Source: Sva-07 sp041686315 (lineage in GTDB: Bacteria > Actinomycetota > Acidimicrobiia > Acidimicrobiales > Ilumatobacteraceae). From it: a stretch of 52,126 nt of DNA. The stretch spans positions 1 through 52,126 of the forward strand of contig JAWLEC010000002.1 of NCBI GenBank assembly GCA_041686315.1, in the 5' to 3' direction. This document shows positions 33,881 to 42,502 of the stretch, one piece after another. Each line of letters starts with the position of its first letter. The first letter of the stretch is position 1. Position numbers and translations under genes: made by a program. The notes beneath the pieces are model-generated. The model was given only the letters and a program-made list of their open reading frames with translations, had not been told where the DNA came from and made no database searches.

Positions 33881-34552
33881 GTGAACGTTCGCGAGGTCCG
33901 GTCCGAGCCCGCTGCGCACGTCGGGCTCCTGGAGGGTCTCGCGACCACACGGGCGATCCGTCGGTACACCGACGACCCGGTTCCCGACGACGACCTGGCC
34001 ACCATCCTCTGGCACGCCGGTCGGGCCCCGTCGGGCTCCAACCGGCAGCCGTTCCGGTTCCTCGTGCTCCGCCACGGTTCGGGTGCCGCCGCGGCCAAGG
34101 CGGTGCTCGGCGAGGCGTTTCGGACCGGCTGGGGCGCCAAACGCAAAGCAGACGGCTACCGCTCGTCGCGTTTCGCCGACTCGATGCAGCACTACGTCGA
34201 CCACTTCGAATCCGTTCCGGTGGTGGTGCTCGTCTGCCTCGACCGTTACCGCGAGCCGTCGCCGTACGAGGGAGCATCGGTGTATCCCGCGTGCCAGAAC
34301 CTCCTGCTCGCCGCACGGGCACTCGGCTACGGAGGGGCACTCACGATGTGGCATCTCGGCGTGGAGCGCGAACTGCGCGACCTTCTCGCGGTGCCCGACC
34401 ACGTGGCTCTGTCGGCGTGCATCACGCTCGGGGTCCCTGCCGGACGGCACGGACCCGTGCGACGCAAGCCGCTCGGTGACGTCGTCTTCGACGACCGGTG
34501 GGGGCAGCCTGCAGACTGGGTTCCCGTGGAACGTCTCGACGAGGGAAGGTGA
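33881..34552 (+). CDS. Nitroreductase-family FMN oxidoreductase
   Basis: Flavin reductase of the nitroreductase fold, 223 residues. The N-terminal TTRAIRRYTDDPVPD is the usual R-(A/S)-x-R-x-(Y/F) start with phosphate-binding arginines. RAPSGSNRQPFRFLVL is the FMN-binding segment, and YPACQNLLLAARALGYGG is the conserved dimer/flavin helix. The C-terminal ITLGVPAGRHGPVRRKPL matches the family end. Members reduce nitroaromatics, quinones or modify metabolites such as F420/BluB-like substrates; the actual substrate is unknown. GTG 33881 is chosen because it follows TACGTT (33867-33872) by 8 nt and matches family starts; the frame is open upstream to 33770. It overlaps or abuts the xylulokinase gene. 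Confidence 0.85.
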   Translation: MNVREVRSEPAAHVGLLEGLATTRAIRRYTDDPVPDDDLATILWHAGRAPSGSNRQPFRFLVLRHGSGAAAAKAVLGEAFRTGWGAKRKADGYRSSRFADSMQHYVDHFESVPVVVLVCLDRYREPSPYEGASVYPACQNLLLAARALGYGGALTMWHLGVERELRDLLAVPDHVALSACITLGVPAGRHGPVRRKPLGDVVFDDRWGQPADWVPVERLDEGR

Positions 34553-34557
34553 GCGCC

Positions 34558-36078
34558 GTGCCCGTCACGACGGTCGTGGCGGGCGTCGACTCGTCGACGC
34601 AGGCCACCAAGGTGGAGCTGCGCGATCTCGCCACCGGTGAGGTCGTGGGAGGCGCCAGCGCCCCGCACCCCACGGTGACGCCACCGGTGAGCGAACAGCA
34701 CCCCGACAGCTGGTGGCGGGCCTTCGAGCGAGCCTGGGCCGACGCCACGGCGCAGCTCCCGGTCGGGGCGGTGGTCGCGGGCATCAGCGTCGCCGGACAG
34801 CAGCACGGGATGGTGGCCCTCGACGCCGAGGACCGCCCCGTTCACCCAGCAAAGCTCTGGAACGACACCGAGACGTCCCCGGACGCCGACTGGCTGCTGA
34901 CGCAACTGGCGGGAATCCACGGTTCCGGCGACGACGGGGCCGATGATGGTGGCCGCGGAGACGATGCCGACCCGGGCGCGGTGTGGTCGGCCGCGGTCGG
35001 CAGTGTGCCGGTGGCCGCATTCACCGTCACGAAGCTGTCGTGGCTGCACCGACGGCACCCCGACGCCTGGCAACGGATCCGGCGTGTGCTGCTGCCGCAC
35101 GACTATCTCACCCATCGCCTGACCGGCGACCACACGACCGATCGGGGAGACGCATCCGGGACCGGCTACTGGTCGCCGGCGCTCGGAGAGTACCGGTGGG
35201 ACGTGCTCGCGATCGTCGATGCCGAGCGCGACTGGGCCCCGGTCGTTCCGCGCGTGCTCGGGCCACTCGACTCCGCCGGCTCCTGGGAGCCGCCCGGCGG
35301 GGCACCGCCTCTCGTCGTGGCGACCGGGACGGGTGACAACATGGCGGCGGCGTTGGGTCTCGGGCTCGCCCCCGGTGACGCGGTGATCTCGATCGGCACG
35401 TCCGGCACCGTGTACGGGGTGTCCGACACCCCGTCGAACGATCCGAGCGGGGCGGTTGCCGGCTTCGCCGACGCCACGGGCCGGTTCCTGCCACTGGTCT
35501 GCACCTCCAACGCCGCGAAGGTGCTCGATGCCGTTGCGCGTCTGCTCGGTGTCGACCACACCGAGTTCGACCGGCTCGCAGGCAGTGCCCGACCCGACGT
35601 GCCCGTGCTCCTGCCGTACTTCGACGGCGAGCGCACCCCGAACCGTCCGTCGGCGGCCGGCGTCGTGGCCGGGCTGCGCAGCGACGTCACCCGGGAGCAG
35701 TTCGCCCGCGCGGCCGTCGACGGTGTGGCATGCGGCCTGCTCGACGCGTTCGACGCACTCGCCGAGCAGGCGCCGGTCACGGGACGGGTCGTGCTCACCG
35801 GAGGAGCGGCGGCCTCGTCGGCACTGGCCGGCGTGATCGCCGCACTGGTTGATCGTCCCGTCGTACGTTCCACCGCGCCACAGGCGGTCGCCACCGGAGC
35901 CGCCGTGCAGGCAGCCGCGGTGGTCGACGGTGTCGACCATGCCACGATCCAGCATCGCTGGGATCTGGGTGCGGCGGTCGCCGTCGAACCGTGGCCGGTG
36001 TCCGATCCTGCCGCGGTGCGCCGTCGCTACGGTGCACTGCGTGACCTGCCCGGCATCTCGGCGCCCGAGCTGACGTGA
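34558..36078 (+). CDS. xylB: Xylulokinase (FGGY carbohydrate kinase)
   Basis: ATP-dependent phosphorylation of xylulose to xylulose 5-phosphate. The 506-residue product has the FGGY two-domain layout. VAGVDSSTQATK is the phosphate-1 loop, SVAGQQHGMVALD and KLWNDTE are the substrate motif of xylulokinases, and LLPHDYLTHRLTG and GTGDNMAAALG follow. The adenosine/phosphate-2 region is ISIGTSGTVYG, and VLTGGAAASSALAG comes near the end. An Asp/Gly-rich insert lies at about residues 118-138. Another pentulose, such as ribulose, cannot be excluded. GTG 34558 has Shine-Dalgarno GAGGGAAGG (34541-34549) at good spacing; GTG 34549 is in frame but too close to it. No xylose isomerase or xylose transporter is nearby. 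The stop overlaps the next gene by 4 nt. Confidence 0.86.
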   Translation: MPVTTVVAGVDSSTQATKVELRDLATGEVVGGASAPHPTVTPPVSEQHPDSWWRAFERAWADATAQLPVGAVVAGISVAGQQHGMVALDAEDRPVHPAKLWNDTETSPDADWLLTQLAGIHGSGDDGADDGGRGDDADPGAVWSAAVGSVPVAAFTVTKLSWLHRRHPDAWQRIRRVLLPHDYLTHRLTGDHTTDRGDASGTGYWSPALGEYRWDVLAIVDAERDWAPVVPRVLGPLDSAGSWEPPGGAPPLVVATGTGDNMAAALGLGLAPGDAVISIGTSGTVYGVSDTPSNDPSGAVAGFADATGRFLPLVCTSNAAKVLDAVARLLGVDHTEFDRLAGSARPDVPVLLPYFDGERTPNRPSAAGVVAGLRSDVTREQFARAAVDGVACGLLDAFDALAEQAPVTGRVVLTGGAAASSALAGVIAALVDRPVVRSTAPQAVATGAAVQAAAVVDGVDHATIQHRWDLGAAVAVEPWPVSDPAAVRRRYGALRDLPGISAPELT

Positions 36079-36653
36079 ACGCCGACACACCGTTCACGCG
36101 GCTCGGGCTCCCCGAAGACGCCGACGCCGACGCGGTGCGTGACGCACGACGACGACTCGCCAAGCAGCACCACCCGGATCGGGGCGGTGACGCCGGGCAG
36201 ATGCGCAGCGTCAACGCCGCGGCTGCCGAGGCGTTGCGTTCGATCGATGCCCGCCACGCCGATCGCGACGCGTCGCCGGACGCCGCCGACGCGTCGCCCG
36301 GCCGGACGGGCCCGGATGCCGCTCACGGGGACGACGTCGGAGAGCCGTCGTGGTCGGCGATGGCCCACGACATGCCGTCGTTCACCGTGGAGGCGCTGCC
36401 GGCCGAGGCATTCGAGGCGTTGCTCGTCGCGGCCGCCGTGCTCGGGGAGGTGATCGACGACGATCCGCCCTACCGCCTCGAGGCGCGGTTGGACGCGCCG
36501 CTGCGGTGCTGGTGCCAGGTCGACCTGGTTCCCGATGCCGGCGCCTCCACGGTGGGCCTCGCCGTGGCACCGCTGCCGGGCCGGGAGCGCCCCGATGTGC
36601 TCGCTGTGCGGGACGCGTGGATTCGGGAACTCAACGCCTTGGACTGGGGCTGA
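36075..36653 (+). CDS. J-domain (DnaJ-like) protein
   Basis: Protein of 192 residues. The N-terminal J-domain (about 1-60) has FTRLGLPEDADADAVRDARRRLAKQHHPDRGGD, where H-P-D (about 33-35) is the motif that stimulates DnaK ATPase. There is no Gly/Phe region and no zinc-binding domain, so it is a class C J-protein. An Asp/Ala/Pro-rich linker leads to a C-terminal domain (about 95-190, FTVEALPAEAFEALLVAA; LRCWCQVDLVP) that I do not recognise and that presumably selects the client. GTG 36075 overlaps the xylulokinase stop. The 3' end overlaps convergent tsaC/sua5 by 23 nt. Confidence 0.8.
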   Translation: MNADTPFTRLGLPEDADADAVRDARRRLAKQHHPDRGGDAGQMRSVNAAAAEALRSIDARHADRDASPDAADASPGRTGPDAAHGDDVGEPSWSAMAHDMPSFTVEALPAEAFEALLVAAAVLGEVIDDDPPYRLEARLDAPLRCWCQVDLVPDAGASTVGLAVAPLPGRERPDVLAVRDAWIRELNALDWG

Positions 36654-37608
36654 TCCGGGGTGCGGCTGCCTTGGTGAGCCGGTCCCGGATGGCGTGACCG
36701 AGGCCCTCGGCGGGCGGGAGCACGGCGATGACGGTGCCGACACCGCGGGCGTCGGCGTCGCGCAGGCGGCCGTAGAGCTCGTGGGCGTAGGTGACGAGAT
36801 CGTCGGTGTGGTCGAGGATCTCGCTGCGGGGGCTTCCGGCCGCCAGGGCCCGGGCATCGTCGGCGTCGTCGACGAGACGCACGGCGCAACGCGGTGCGTA
36901 GTGCGAGGCGAGCATCCCGCTCGCCCTGGCCGGGCCGGTCGTCGGCGCGAGGCGGCCGGCGAGCAGCCGCTCGACGTCCTCGGTCGGGACGCCGCCGGCG
37001 CGCAGGATCTGTGGTGGATCGGCGACGCAGTCGACGATCGTGCTCTCGACGCCGACGTCACACGGTCCGCCGTCGAGGATCACGTCGCGGGTGGGGTCGA
37101 GCAGGTGTCCGAGATCGTGCAGCACGTGATCCGCACTCGTGGGGCTCACCGAGCCGAAACGGTTCGCCGAGGGCGCCGCCAGGCCGGTCCCGGTCTCCTC
37201 GATCAGTTCGAGGGCCAGCCGGTGGGCGGGCGCCCGGAGCCCGACCGTGTCGAGACCGCCCGTCACCACGTCGAGCACAGCCGTCGAGCGGGGCAGCACG
37301 ACGGTCAGCGGCCCCGGCCAGGCGGTGCCGATCAGGACGGCGGCGGCCGCGGGAACGGCGCGGGTCCAGCGGCCGACGTCGGCTGCCGATCCGACGTGCA
37401 GGATCAGCGGGTGGCCGGCCGGGCGGCCCTTCACCTCGAAGATGCGTGCCACGGCCGACGCGTCGGCGGCGTCGGCAGCGAGGCCGTAGACGGTCTCGGT
37501 GGGCATCGCCACGAGGCCTCCGTTGCGGATCGCCGTCGCGGCCCGGCCGACGTCGTCGGTGATCAGCTCGTGGCCCACCGGATCACCGGTCACGGCAGCC
37601 GCCGACAT
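36631..37608 (-). CDS. sua5: L-threonylcarbamoyladenylate synthase (Sua5/YrdC/YwlC)
   Basis: Makes threonylcarbamoyl-AMP from threonine, bicarbonate and ATP, the first step of the t6A37 tRNA modification. The 325-residue product has a YrdC domain (about 15-205): PTETVYGLAADA, KGRPAGHPLILHV, TVGLRAPAH, and AAPSANRFGSVSPT. A C-terminal Sua5 domain (about 230-320) is linked by ASGMLASHYAPR, a conserved Sua5 linker. It is therefore the two-domain form. The last 23 nt overlap the convergent J-domain gene. An alpha/beta hydrolase gene precedes it by 12 nt on the same strand, so they are probably one transcript. Confidence 0.95.
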   Translation of the reverse strand: MSAAAVTGDPVGHELITDDVGRAATAIRNGGLVAMPTETVYGLAADAADASAVARIFEVKGRPAGHPLILHVGSAADVGRWTRAVPAAAAVLIGTAWPGPLTVVLPRSTAVLDVVTGGLDTVGLRAPAHRLALELIEETGTGLAAPSANRFGSVSPTSADHVLHDLGHLLDPTRDVILDGGPCDVGVESTIVDCVADPPQILRAGGVPTEDVERLLAGRLAPTTGPARASGMLASHYAPRCAVRLVDDADDARALAAGSPRSEILDHTDDLVTYAHELYGRLRDADARGVGTVIAVLPPAEGLGHAIRDRLTKAAAPRISPSPRR

Positions 37609-37620
37609 CCGCCATCCCCG

Positions 37621-38343
37621 TCAGCCGATCGCGTCGAGGAACTCGAGCGCTGCGTCGAAGAACCCGAACGCGTCGGTGGTGGCGAAGTGGTCGACACTGC
37701 GCAGCGTCGTGCACCGGCCGTCCGGGAATGCCGCGGCGAGGTCGTCGCCGGGGTGCACGAAGTCGCGGTCGCCCACCACCACGAGGACCGGGCACGTCAC
37801 GGCTCGGAGATCGTCCGGGATGATCTCACCGGCGGGGGCGCGTCGCATGCAGGCGGTGAGGGCGCCCAGGTCGTTGCCGGGTTGGGTGGCGTACTGGGCG
37901 AAGAGGCGGACGGTCGTGTCCAGTTCTGCGGGGTCGCCGCCGGCGGCCACCGCGTCGAGACCGGCCACGATTGCGTCGGTTCCGCTGCGATCGTCCGAAC
38001 CGGGAATCACGTTCGAGCCGATCCCGGCGAGCACGAGCCGGTTGATGCGCTGCGGGTGGGCGACGGCGAGCCGCAACAGGGTGATCGCACCGAGCGAGAA
38101 CCCGACGGCGTCGACGGGCTCGTCGGGCAGTGCGTCGAGCACGCGGGTGGTGAGGTCGGCGTAGGCCTCGGGATCGTGTGGCTTCGGAGCGGTGCCGTGG
38201 CCGAGGAGATCGACGCCGATGACCTTCCGGCCGGCGTCCTCCAACAGCGCAGCGAAGCCGTTGCGCTGCCAGGTGGAAGCGAAGGATCCGCCCCAGCCGT
38301 GCACGAGGACGGCCTGATCCGCTGACGGTGCATCGGGTGTCAT
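37621..38343 (-). CDS. Alpha/beta hydrolase
   Basis: Serine hydrolase fold, 240 residues. VLVHGWGGSFASTW supplies the oxyanion loop, VIGVDLLGHG the following strand, and the nucleophile is Ser83 in VGFSLGA. The acid is probably Asp in VVGDRDFVHP, and the catalytic His lies in SVDHFAT. It could be an esterase, lactonase or thioesterase; no substrate clues. ATG 38343 is preferred over GTG 38352 because TAGCCT (minus strand, 38358-38353) sits 9 nt before the ATG but directly abuts the GTG. First gene of a likely operon with tsaC/sua5 and divergent from guaB1. Confidence 0.85.
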   Translation of the reverse strand: MTPDAPSADQAVLVHGWGGSFASTWQRNGFAALLEDAGRKVIGVDLLGHGTAPKPHDPEAYADLTTRVLDALPDEPVDAVGFSLGAITLLRLAVAHPQRINRLVLAGIGSNVIPGSDDRSGTDAIVAGLDAVAAGGDPAELDTTVRLFAQYATQPGNDLGALTACMRRAPAGEIIPDDLRAVTCPVLVVVGDRDFVHPGDDLAAAFPDGRCTTLRSVDHFATTDAFGFFDAALEFLDAIG

Positions 38344-38346
38344 GGA

Positions 38347-38375
38347 GAACACAGGCTAGGCCGTAGCCTGTGTTC
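38347..38375. promoter_or_regulatory. Symmetric divergent promoter/operator: 12-bp inverted repeat
   Basis: GAACACAGGCTA (38347-38358) and its exact reverse complement TAGCCTGTGTTC (38364-38375) flank GGCCG. Each arm places a TAGCCT -10-like hexamer facing outward: minus strand 38358-38353, 9 nt before the hydrolase ATG; plus strand 38364-38369, 28 nt before the guaB1 ATG. The palindrome may be an operator covering both promoters, or the symmetry may reflect two mirror-image promoters. Confidence 0.55.
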
Positions 38376-38396
38376 GCTTTTCAAAGGACCCCCGAC

Positions 38397-39830
38397 ATGC
38401 ACCTGCTCCATCCCGATCCCGGTTTCGATCTCACCTACAGCGACGTCTTCATGGTGCCGAGTCTGTCCGACGTGCCGTCGCGCATGGACGTCGACCTCGC
38501 CACGCCCGACGGTGTGGGCACCACCATTCCGTTGGTGGTGGCGAACATGACGGCCGTCGCCGGGCGGCGCATGGCCGAAACGGTCGCCCGCCGCGGTGGG
38601 ATCGCCATCTTGCCCCAGGACATCCCCGTCGACGTGGTGGCGCGGGTGATCGACTACGTCAAGGGCTGTCACACGGTGTTCGAGACGCCGATCACGCTGG
38701 GCTCCGACGCCACGATCGGTGACGCGCTCTCGCTGATCCACAAGCGTGCGCACGGGGCGGTCGTGGTCGTCGACGACGGCGTTCCGGTCGGGGTGTTCAC
38801 CGAACGCGACGGCGAGGGCTTCGACCGGTTCACCCAACTCGCCAACGTCATGAGCTCGTCACTGCACATCCTGCACCCCGACATCGATCCGGCCCATGCA
38901 TTCGAGCACCTGGGTGAACATCGCCTGCGGGTCGCCCCCGTGGTGGACGACTCGGGGGACCTGCTCGGTGTGATCACCCGGGAAGGGGCGCTGCGGTCCA
39001 CGATCTACCGGCCCGCCGTCGACGCCGAGGGCCGCCTCATGGTGGGCGTGGCCGTCGGCATCAACGGTGAGCCGGCCGCCCGGGCCACGGAACTGGCGGC
39101 CCACGGCGCGGACGTGCTGGTGATCGACACCGCCCACGGACACCAGACCCGGACCCTGCGCGCCGTCGAGGAGGTGCGGCGGGCGTTGCCCGAGGCGACG
39201 ATCGTGGCCGGCAACGTCGTCACCGTCGACGGCACCCGCCAGTTGGTGGAGGCCGGCGCCGACATCGTGAAGGTCGGCGTCGGGCCGGGTGCGATGTGCA
39301 CCACGCGCATGATGACCGGCGTCGGCCGTCCGCAGTTCTCCGCCGTCGTCGAGTGTGCCGGTGAGGCGAGGCGGCTCGGACGGCACGTGTGGGCCGACGG
39401 CGGTGTCCGGTTCCCACGTGACGTGGCGCTGGCGCTCGCCGCCGGTGGCTCGAGTGTGATGTTCGGATCCTGGTTGGCCGGCACCTACGAATCGGCGGCC
39501 GACACGCTGCGCGATCCCGAGGGGCGGCTCTACAAGGAGAGCTTCGGGATGGCATCGAACCGCGCCGTGAAGAACCGCACCCGGGGCGACCACGGTTTCG
39601 AGCGAGCCCGCAAGGAACTGTTCGAGGAGGGGATCAGCACGTCGCGGATGTACCTCGACCCCGAGCGGCCGAGTGTGGAGGACATCATCGACCAGATCGT
39701 GGCCGGCCTGCGTTCGGCTTGTACCTATGCGGGCGCCGGCTCGATCAGCGAGTTCCAGGAACGCGCCGTCGTCGGTGTCCAGAGCACCGCCGGCTACGAC
39801 GAGGGCCGCCCGCTCGGGGTGTCGTGGTGA
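38397..39830 (+). CDS. guaB1: GuaB1-type IMP dehydrogenase/GMP reductase family protein
   Basis: Purine interconversion enzyme of 477 residues, TIM barrel with two CBS modules inserted (about residues 95-205; DATIGDALSLIHKRAHGAVVVVDD in pieces). LTYSDVFMVPS and VVANMTAV open the barrel. The catalytic loop is GVGPGAMCTTRMMTGVG with Cys301, and MFGSWLAGTYES is the phosphate site. The length and the actinobacterial GuaB1 features match the mycobacterial GuaB1 group, which was shown to be a GMP reductase rather than an IMP dehydrogenase. That activity is likely here but inferred. The start has a Shine-Dalgarno, AAAGGA, 11 nt upstream. First gene of guaB1-cmk-plsC, each joined by a GTGA overlap. 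Confidence 0.9.
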   Translation: MHLLHPDPGFDLTYSDVFMVPSLSDVPSRMDVDLATPDGVGTTIPLVVANMTAVAGRRMAETVARRGGIAILPQDIPVDVVARVIDYVKGCHTVFETPITLGSDATIGDALSLIHKRAHGAVVVVDDGVPVGVFTERDGEGFDRFTQLANVMSSSLHILHPDIDPAHAFEHLGEHRLRVAPVVDDSGDLLGVITREGALRSTIYRPAVDAEGRLMVGVAVGINGEPAARATELAAHGADVLVIDTAHGHQTRTLRAVEEVRRALPEATIVAGNVVTVDGTRQLVEAGADIVKVGVGPGAMCTTRMMTGVGRPQFSAVVECAGEARRLGRHVWADGGVRFPRDVALALAAGGSSVMFGSWLAGTYESAADTLRDPEGRLYKESFGMASNRAVKNRTRGDHGFERARKELFEEGISTSRMYLDPERPSVEDIIDQIVAGLRSACTYAGAGSISEFQERAVVGVQSTAGYDEGRPLGVSW

Positions 39831-40465
39831 CCGGCACGGTCGTCGCGATCGACGGCCCGGCGGGCGCCGGCAAGAGCACGGTCGGCCGGGCCGTGGCCGA
39901 CCGGCTCGATCTCGACTACCTCGACACGGGTGCGATGTACCGGGCGGTGACGTTCGCGGCGCTGCGTCGAGGTGTCGACCCCATGGACGAGCAGACCGTC
40001 GCCACGCTGTCGGCGGCCGTGGACCTGCGCGTCGAGGGTCGCAGCGTGTTCGTCGACGGGGTCGACGCGACCATCGAGATCCGGGGCCGGGAGGTGACGT
40101 CGGCGGTGAGTGCGGTGGCCGCCAACCCCGCAGTCCGCGCCGAGCTGGTCCGTCGCCAGCGCGCGTGGGTGGCCGAGCACGGAGGAGGCGTGGTGGAGGG
40201 TCGCGACATCGGATCCGTCGTGTTCCCGGATGCGACGCTGAAGCTCTACATCACCGCGTCCCCGCGGGTACGCGCCGAGCGTCGAGTCGCCGAGATCGGG
40301 GGCGATGTCGACGAGGTCGAGCGTTCGATCATCGACCGCGATCGCAAGGACTCCACGCGCGCGGACAGCCCACTCACCGAAGCGGCGGGTGCCGTCGTGG
40401 TCGACACGAGCGATCTGCCGATCGATACCGTCGTCGCGCAGATCCTGGAGTTGATGCCGGCGTGA
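39827..40465 (+). CDS. cmk: Cytidylate kinase
   Basis: (d)CMP + ATP to (d)CDP + ADP. The product is 212 residues. P-loop AIDGPAGAGKSTVGRAVA near the N-terminus, DTGAMYRAVT substrate motif, GRDIGSVVFPDA, and the lid region RVAEIGGDVDEVERSIIDRDRKDSTRADSPL (shown in pieces by RDRKDSTR and DSPL, typical of Cmk). GTG 39827 overlaps the guaB1 stop. cmk followed by plsC is a common actinobacterial arrangement, usually also with der, which is not seen here. Confidence 0.96.
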   Translation: MTGTVVAIDGPAGAGKSTVGRAVADRLDLDYLDTGAMYRAVTFAALRRGVDPMDEQTVATLSAAVDLRVEGRSVFVDGVDATIEIRGREVTSAVSAVAANPAVRAELVRRQRAWVAEHGGGVVEGRDIGSVVFPDATLKLYITASPRVRAERRVAEIGGDVDEVERSIIDRDRKDSTRADSPLTEAAGAVVVDTSDLPIDTVVAQILELMPA

Positions 40466-41166
40466 AGGCGGCGCCCTCCTCCGGTGGTGGTGTCGGCAGA
40501 CCGCGGACGTTCCTGGCCGACGACTCACTGCCGAGCATGATCGTCTACAGCGTCTTCCGCAGCATCGTGTGCTGGTTCACGCAGGCCCTCACGCGCATGA
40601 CGATCGACGGTCGCGAACATCTGCCGACGAGCGGCGCCTACGTGCTGGCGCCCGTGCACCGCAGCTACATCGACACGCCCATCACCGCCTGCGTCACTCG
40701 TCGCCGCATCCGGTTCATGGGCAAGGCCGAGATGTGGAAGTACCCGATGTTCGGTTGGCTGTTCTCGGCGCTCGGAGCTTTCCCCGTGAACCGCGGGACC
40801 GCCGACCGGGAGGCTCTGTTCCGGTGCATCGCGGTGCTCGGCCACGGTGAACCGCTGGTGCTGTTCCCCGAGGGCGAGCGCAAGGACGGACCGATCGTGC
40901 AACCGCTGTTCGACGGTGCCGCCTACGTGGCCGCCCGCGCCGGCGTGCCGATCGTGCCGATCGGCATCGGCGGCTCGGCGCGTGTGTTGCCGCGGCACGC
41001 CAGGATGCTGCGTCCCAAGAAGGTGCACGTGGTGATCGGGGAGCCGATCGTGGCCGAGGTGGGCGCCACCGGTCGATCGTCCCGCAAGGCCGTCACGGCC
41101 GTGACCGAACAGCTGGCCGCCGAACTGCAGCGTCTGTTCGATCTGGCCCAGGCACGCGTCGGCTGA
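40462..41166 (+). CDS. plsC: 1-acyl-glycerol-3-phosphate acyltransferase family (PlsC)
   Basis: Lysophosphatidic acid acyltransferase family, membrane-associated, 234 residues. Motif 1 H-x4-D is VHRSYID; motif 2 FPVNRG; motif 3 LFPEGERKDG; motif 4 VPIVPIGIGGS. A hydrophobic segment near residues 25-45 may anchor it. It likely adds the second acyl chain during phosphatidic acid synthesis. GTG 40462 overlaps the cmk stop by 4 nt. It ends 15 nt before the stop of the convergent M18 peptidase. Confidence 0.92.
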   Translation: MKAAPSSGGGVGRPRTFLADDSLPSMIVYSVFRSIVCWFTQALTRMTIDGREHLPTSGAYVLAPVHRSYIDTPITACVTRRRIRFMGKAEMWKYPMFGWLFSALGAFPVNRGTADREALFRCIAVLGHGEPLVLFPEGERKDGPIVQPLFDGAAYVAARAGVPIVPIGIGGSARVLPRHARMLRPKKVHVVIGEPIVAEVGATGRSSRKAVTAVTEQLAAELQRLFDLAQARVG

Positions 41167-41181
41167 CCGGACCCGCGAGCG

Positions 41182-42447
41182 TCAGGCTCCGGCGAGGAAG
41201 GCGGCCGCCGCAGCGACGAGATGGACGGGATCGTCGGTGCCGCACAACTCGCGCGCGGAATGCATGGACAGTTGCGGGACACCCACGTCGGCCGTCGGGA
41301 TCCCGAGGCGTGTCGAGGTGATGGGTCCGATCGTGGAGCCACACGGCATGTTGTTGCGCGACACGAACACCTGCCAGGGCACGTCCGCGGCCTCGCAGGC
41401 GCGCTGGAAGGCCGCCGCCGTCGTGCCGGACGTGGCGTACCGCTGGTTGGAGTTGACCTTCAGCGCCGGACCGCCGTTCACCGCGGGGCGATGGCCCGGT
41501 TCGTGGCGTTCGGGGTAGTTGGGATGGACGGCGTGAGCGTTGTCGGCCGACACGCACGCCGAGGCCACGAGTGCCCGGTGCAGGTCGTCGTCGGTGCCGC
41601 CCCGGGCGGCGACCAGGCGCTCGAGCACCGCCTCGAGGAACGGCCCGGCGGCGCCGGTGGCACTGGAGGACCCGACCTCCTCGTGGTCGTTGAGGACGAT
41701 CACGGCCACGTGGTCGGACGGCTCTGCGTCGAGCAGCGCCCGGGTCGCGGCCCAGCACGACAGCAGGTTGTCGAGCCGACCGGATGCCAGCAGCGACTGG
41801 TCGGCGCCGAGGACGGCAGCACCCTGTACGTCGTAGAGACACAGTTCCCACCAGGCCGGAGGTGTGTCGAGATCCGCCTGACCGGCGAGCCAGAGAGCGA
41901 ACTCGCCGGGGGTGGGCGTGCCCAGACCCCACACCGGCGTGAGATGCTGCTGGGGGTCGAGCGTGAGACCGTTGCTGTTCACGTCGCGGTCGAGATGGAC
42001 GGCCAACTGCGGCACACGGGCGACGGGCTCGGCGACGTTCACGAGGGTGGCCGTGCCGTCACCGCCGACGAGGCGGCCCGCGATCGCGAGGTCGCGGTCG
42101 AGCCAACTGTTGTTGAGGATGCCGCCGTAGACCTCCACGCCGAGCTGACGCCAACCGTGGCCGCCGGTGTCCGGGCGCGGCTTCAGACGCAGGCACGGCG
42201 AGTCGGTGTGCGCTCCGACCAGCCGGAACGGGGCATGGGCGGCGACCGGGCCCTCGGGCATCCGCCACGCCACCAGGGCGCCGCCGCGGACGGCGACACC
42301 GCGCGCCGGCACGTCGCTCCAGGCCTGGGCTTCGTCGAGCAGCGTGAACCCGTCGAGTCGTTCCAGGGTCGACTCCGCCGCGTGCCAGGGTGACGGGCTC
42401 GCGTCGAGGTAGGTGATCAGGTCGTCGAGCGCATCGGGTGTCGGCAT
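41182..42447 (-). CDS. apeB: M18-family aspartyl aminopeptidase
   Basis: Di-zinc aminopeptidase releasing N-terminal acidic residues, usually a dodecamer in the cytoplasm. The product is 421 residues, the family's usual length. Metal-ligand motifs: VGAHTDSPCLRLKP (His80, Asp82), SGRLDNLLS (bridging Asp), NDHEEVGS (catalytic Glu and ligand), ACVSADNAHAVHPNYP, and a C-terminal PQLSMHSARELCG with the last His. The NSNQRYATSG loop is also typical. ATG 42447 is the start. Downstream of a histidine phosphatase gene by 55 nt on the same strand. Confidence 0.94.
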   Translation of the reverse strand: MPTPDALDDLITYLDASPSPWHAAESTLERLDGFTLLDEAQAWSDVPARGVAVRGGALVAWRMPEGPVAAHAPFRLVGAHTDSPCLRLKPRPDTGGHGWRQLGVEVYGGILNNSWLDRDLAIAGRLVGGDGTATLVNVAEPVARVPQLAVHLDRDVNSNGLTLDPQQHLTPVWGLGTPTPGEFALWLAGQADLDTPPAWWELCLYDVQGAAVLGADQSLLASGRLDNLLSCWAATRALLDAEPSDHVAVIVLNDHEEVGSSSATGAAGPFLEAVLERLVAARGGTDDDLHRALVASACVSADNAHAVHPNYPERHEPGHRPAVNGGPALKVNSNQRYATSGTTAAAFQRACEAADVPWQVFVSRNNMPCGSTIGPITSTRLGIPTADVGVPQLSMHSARELCGTDDPVHLVAAAAAFLAGA

Positions 42448-42502
42448 GGCGGGCCCTTCGTCGGGTGGGGTGATGGATCGGGGTCTCGGGGACGGCGTCG
42501 GC

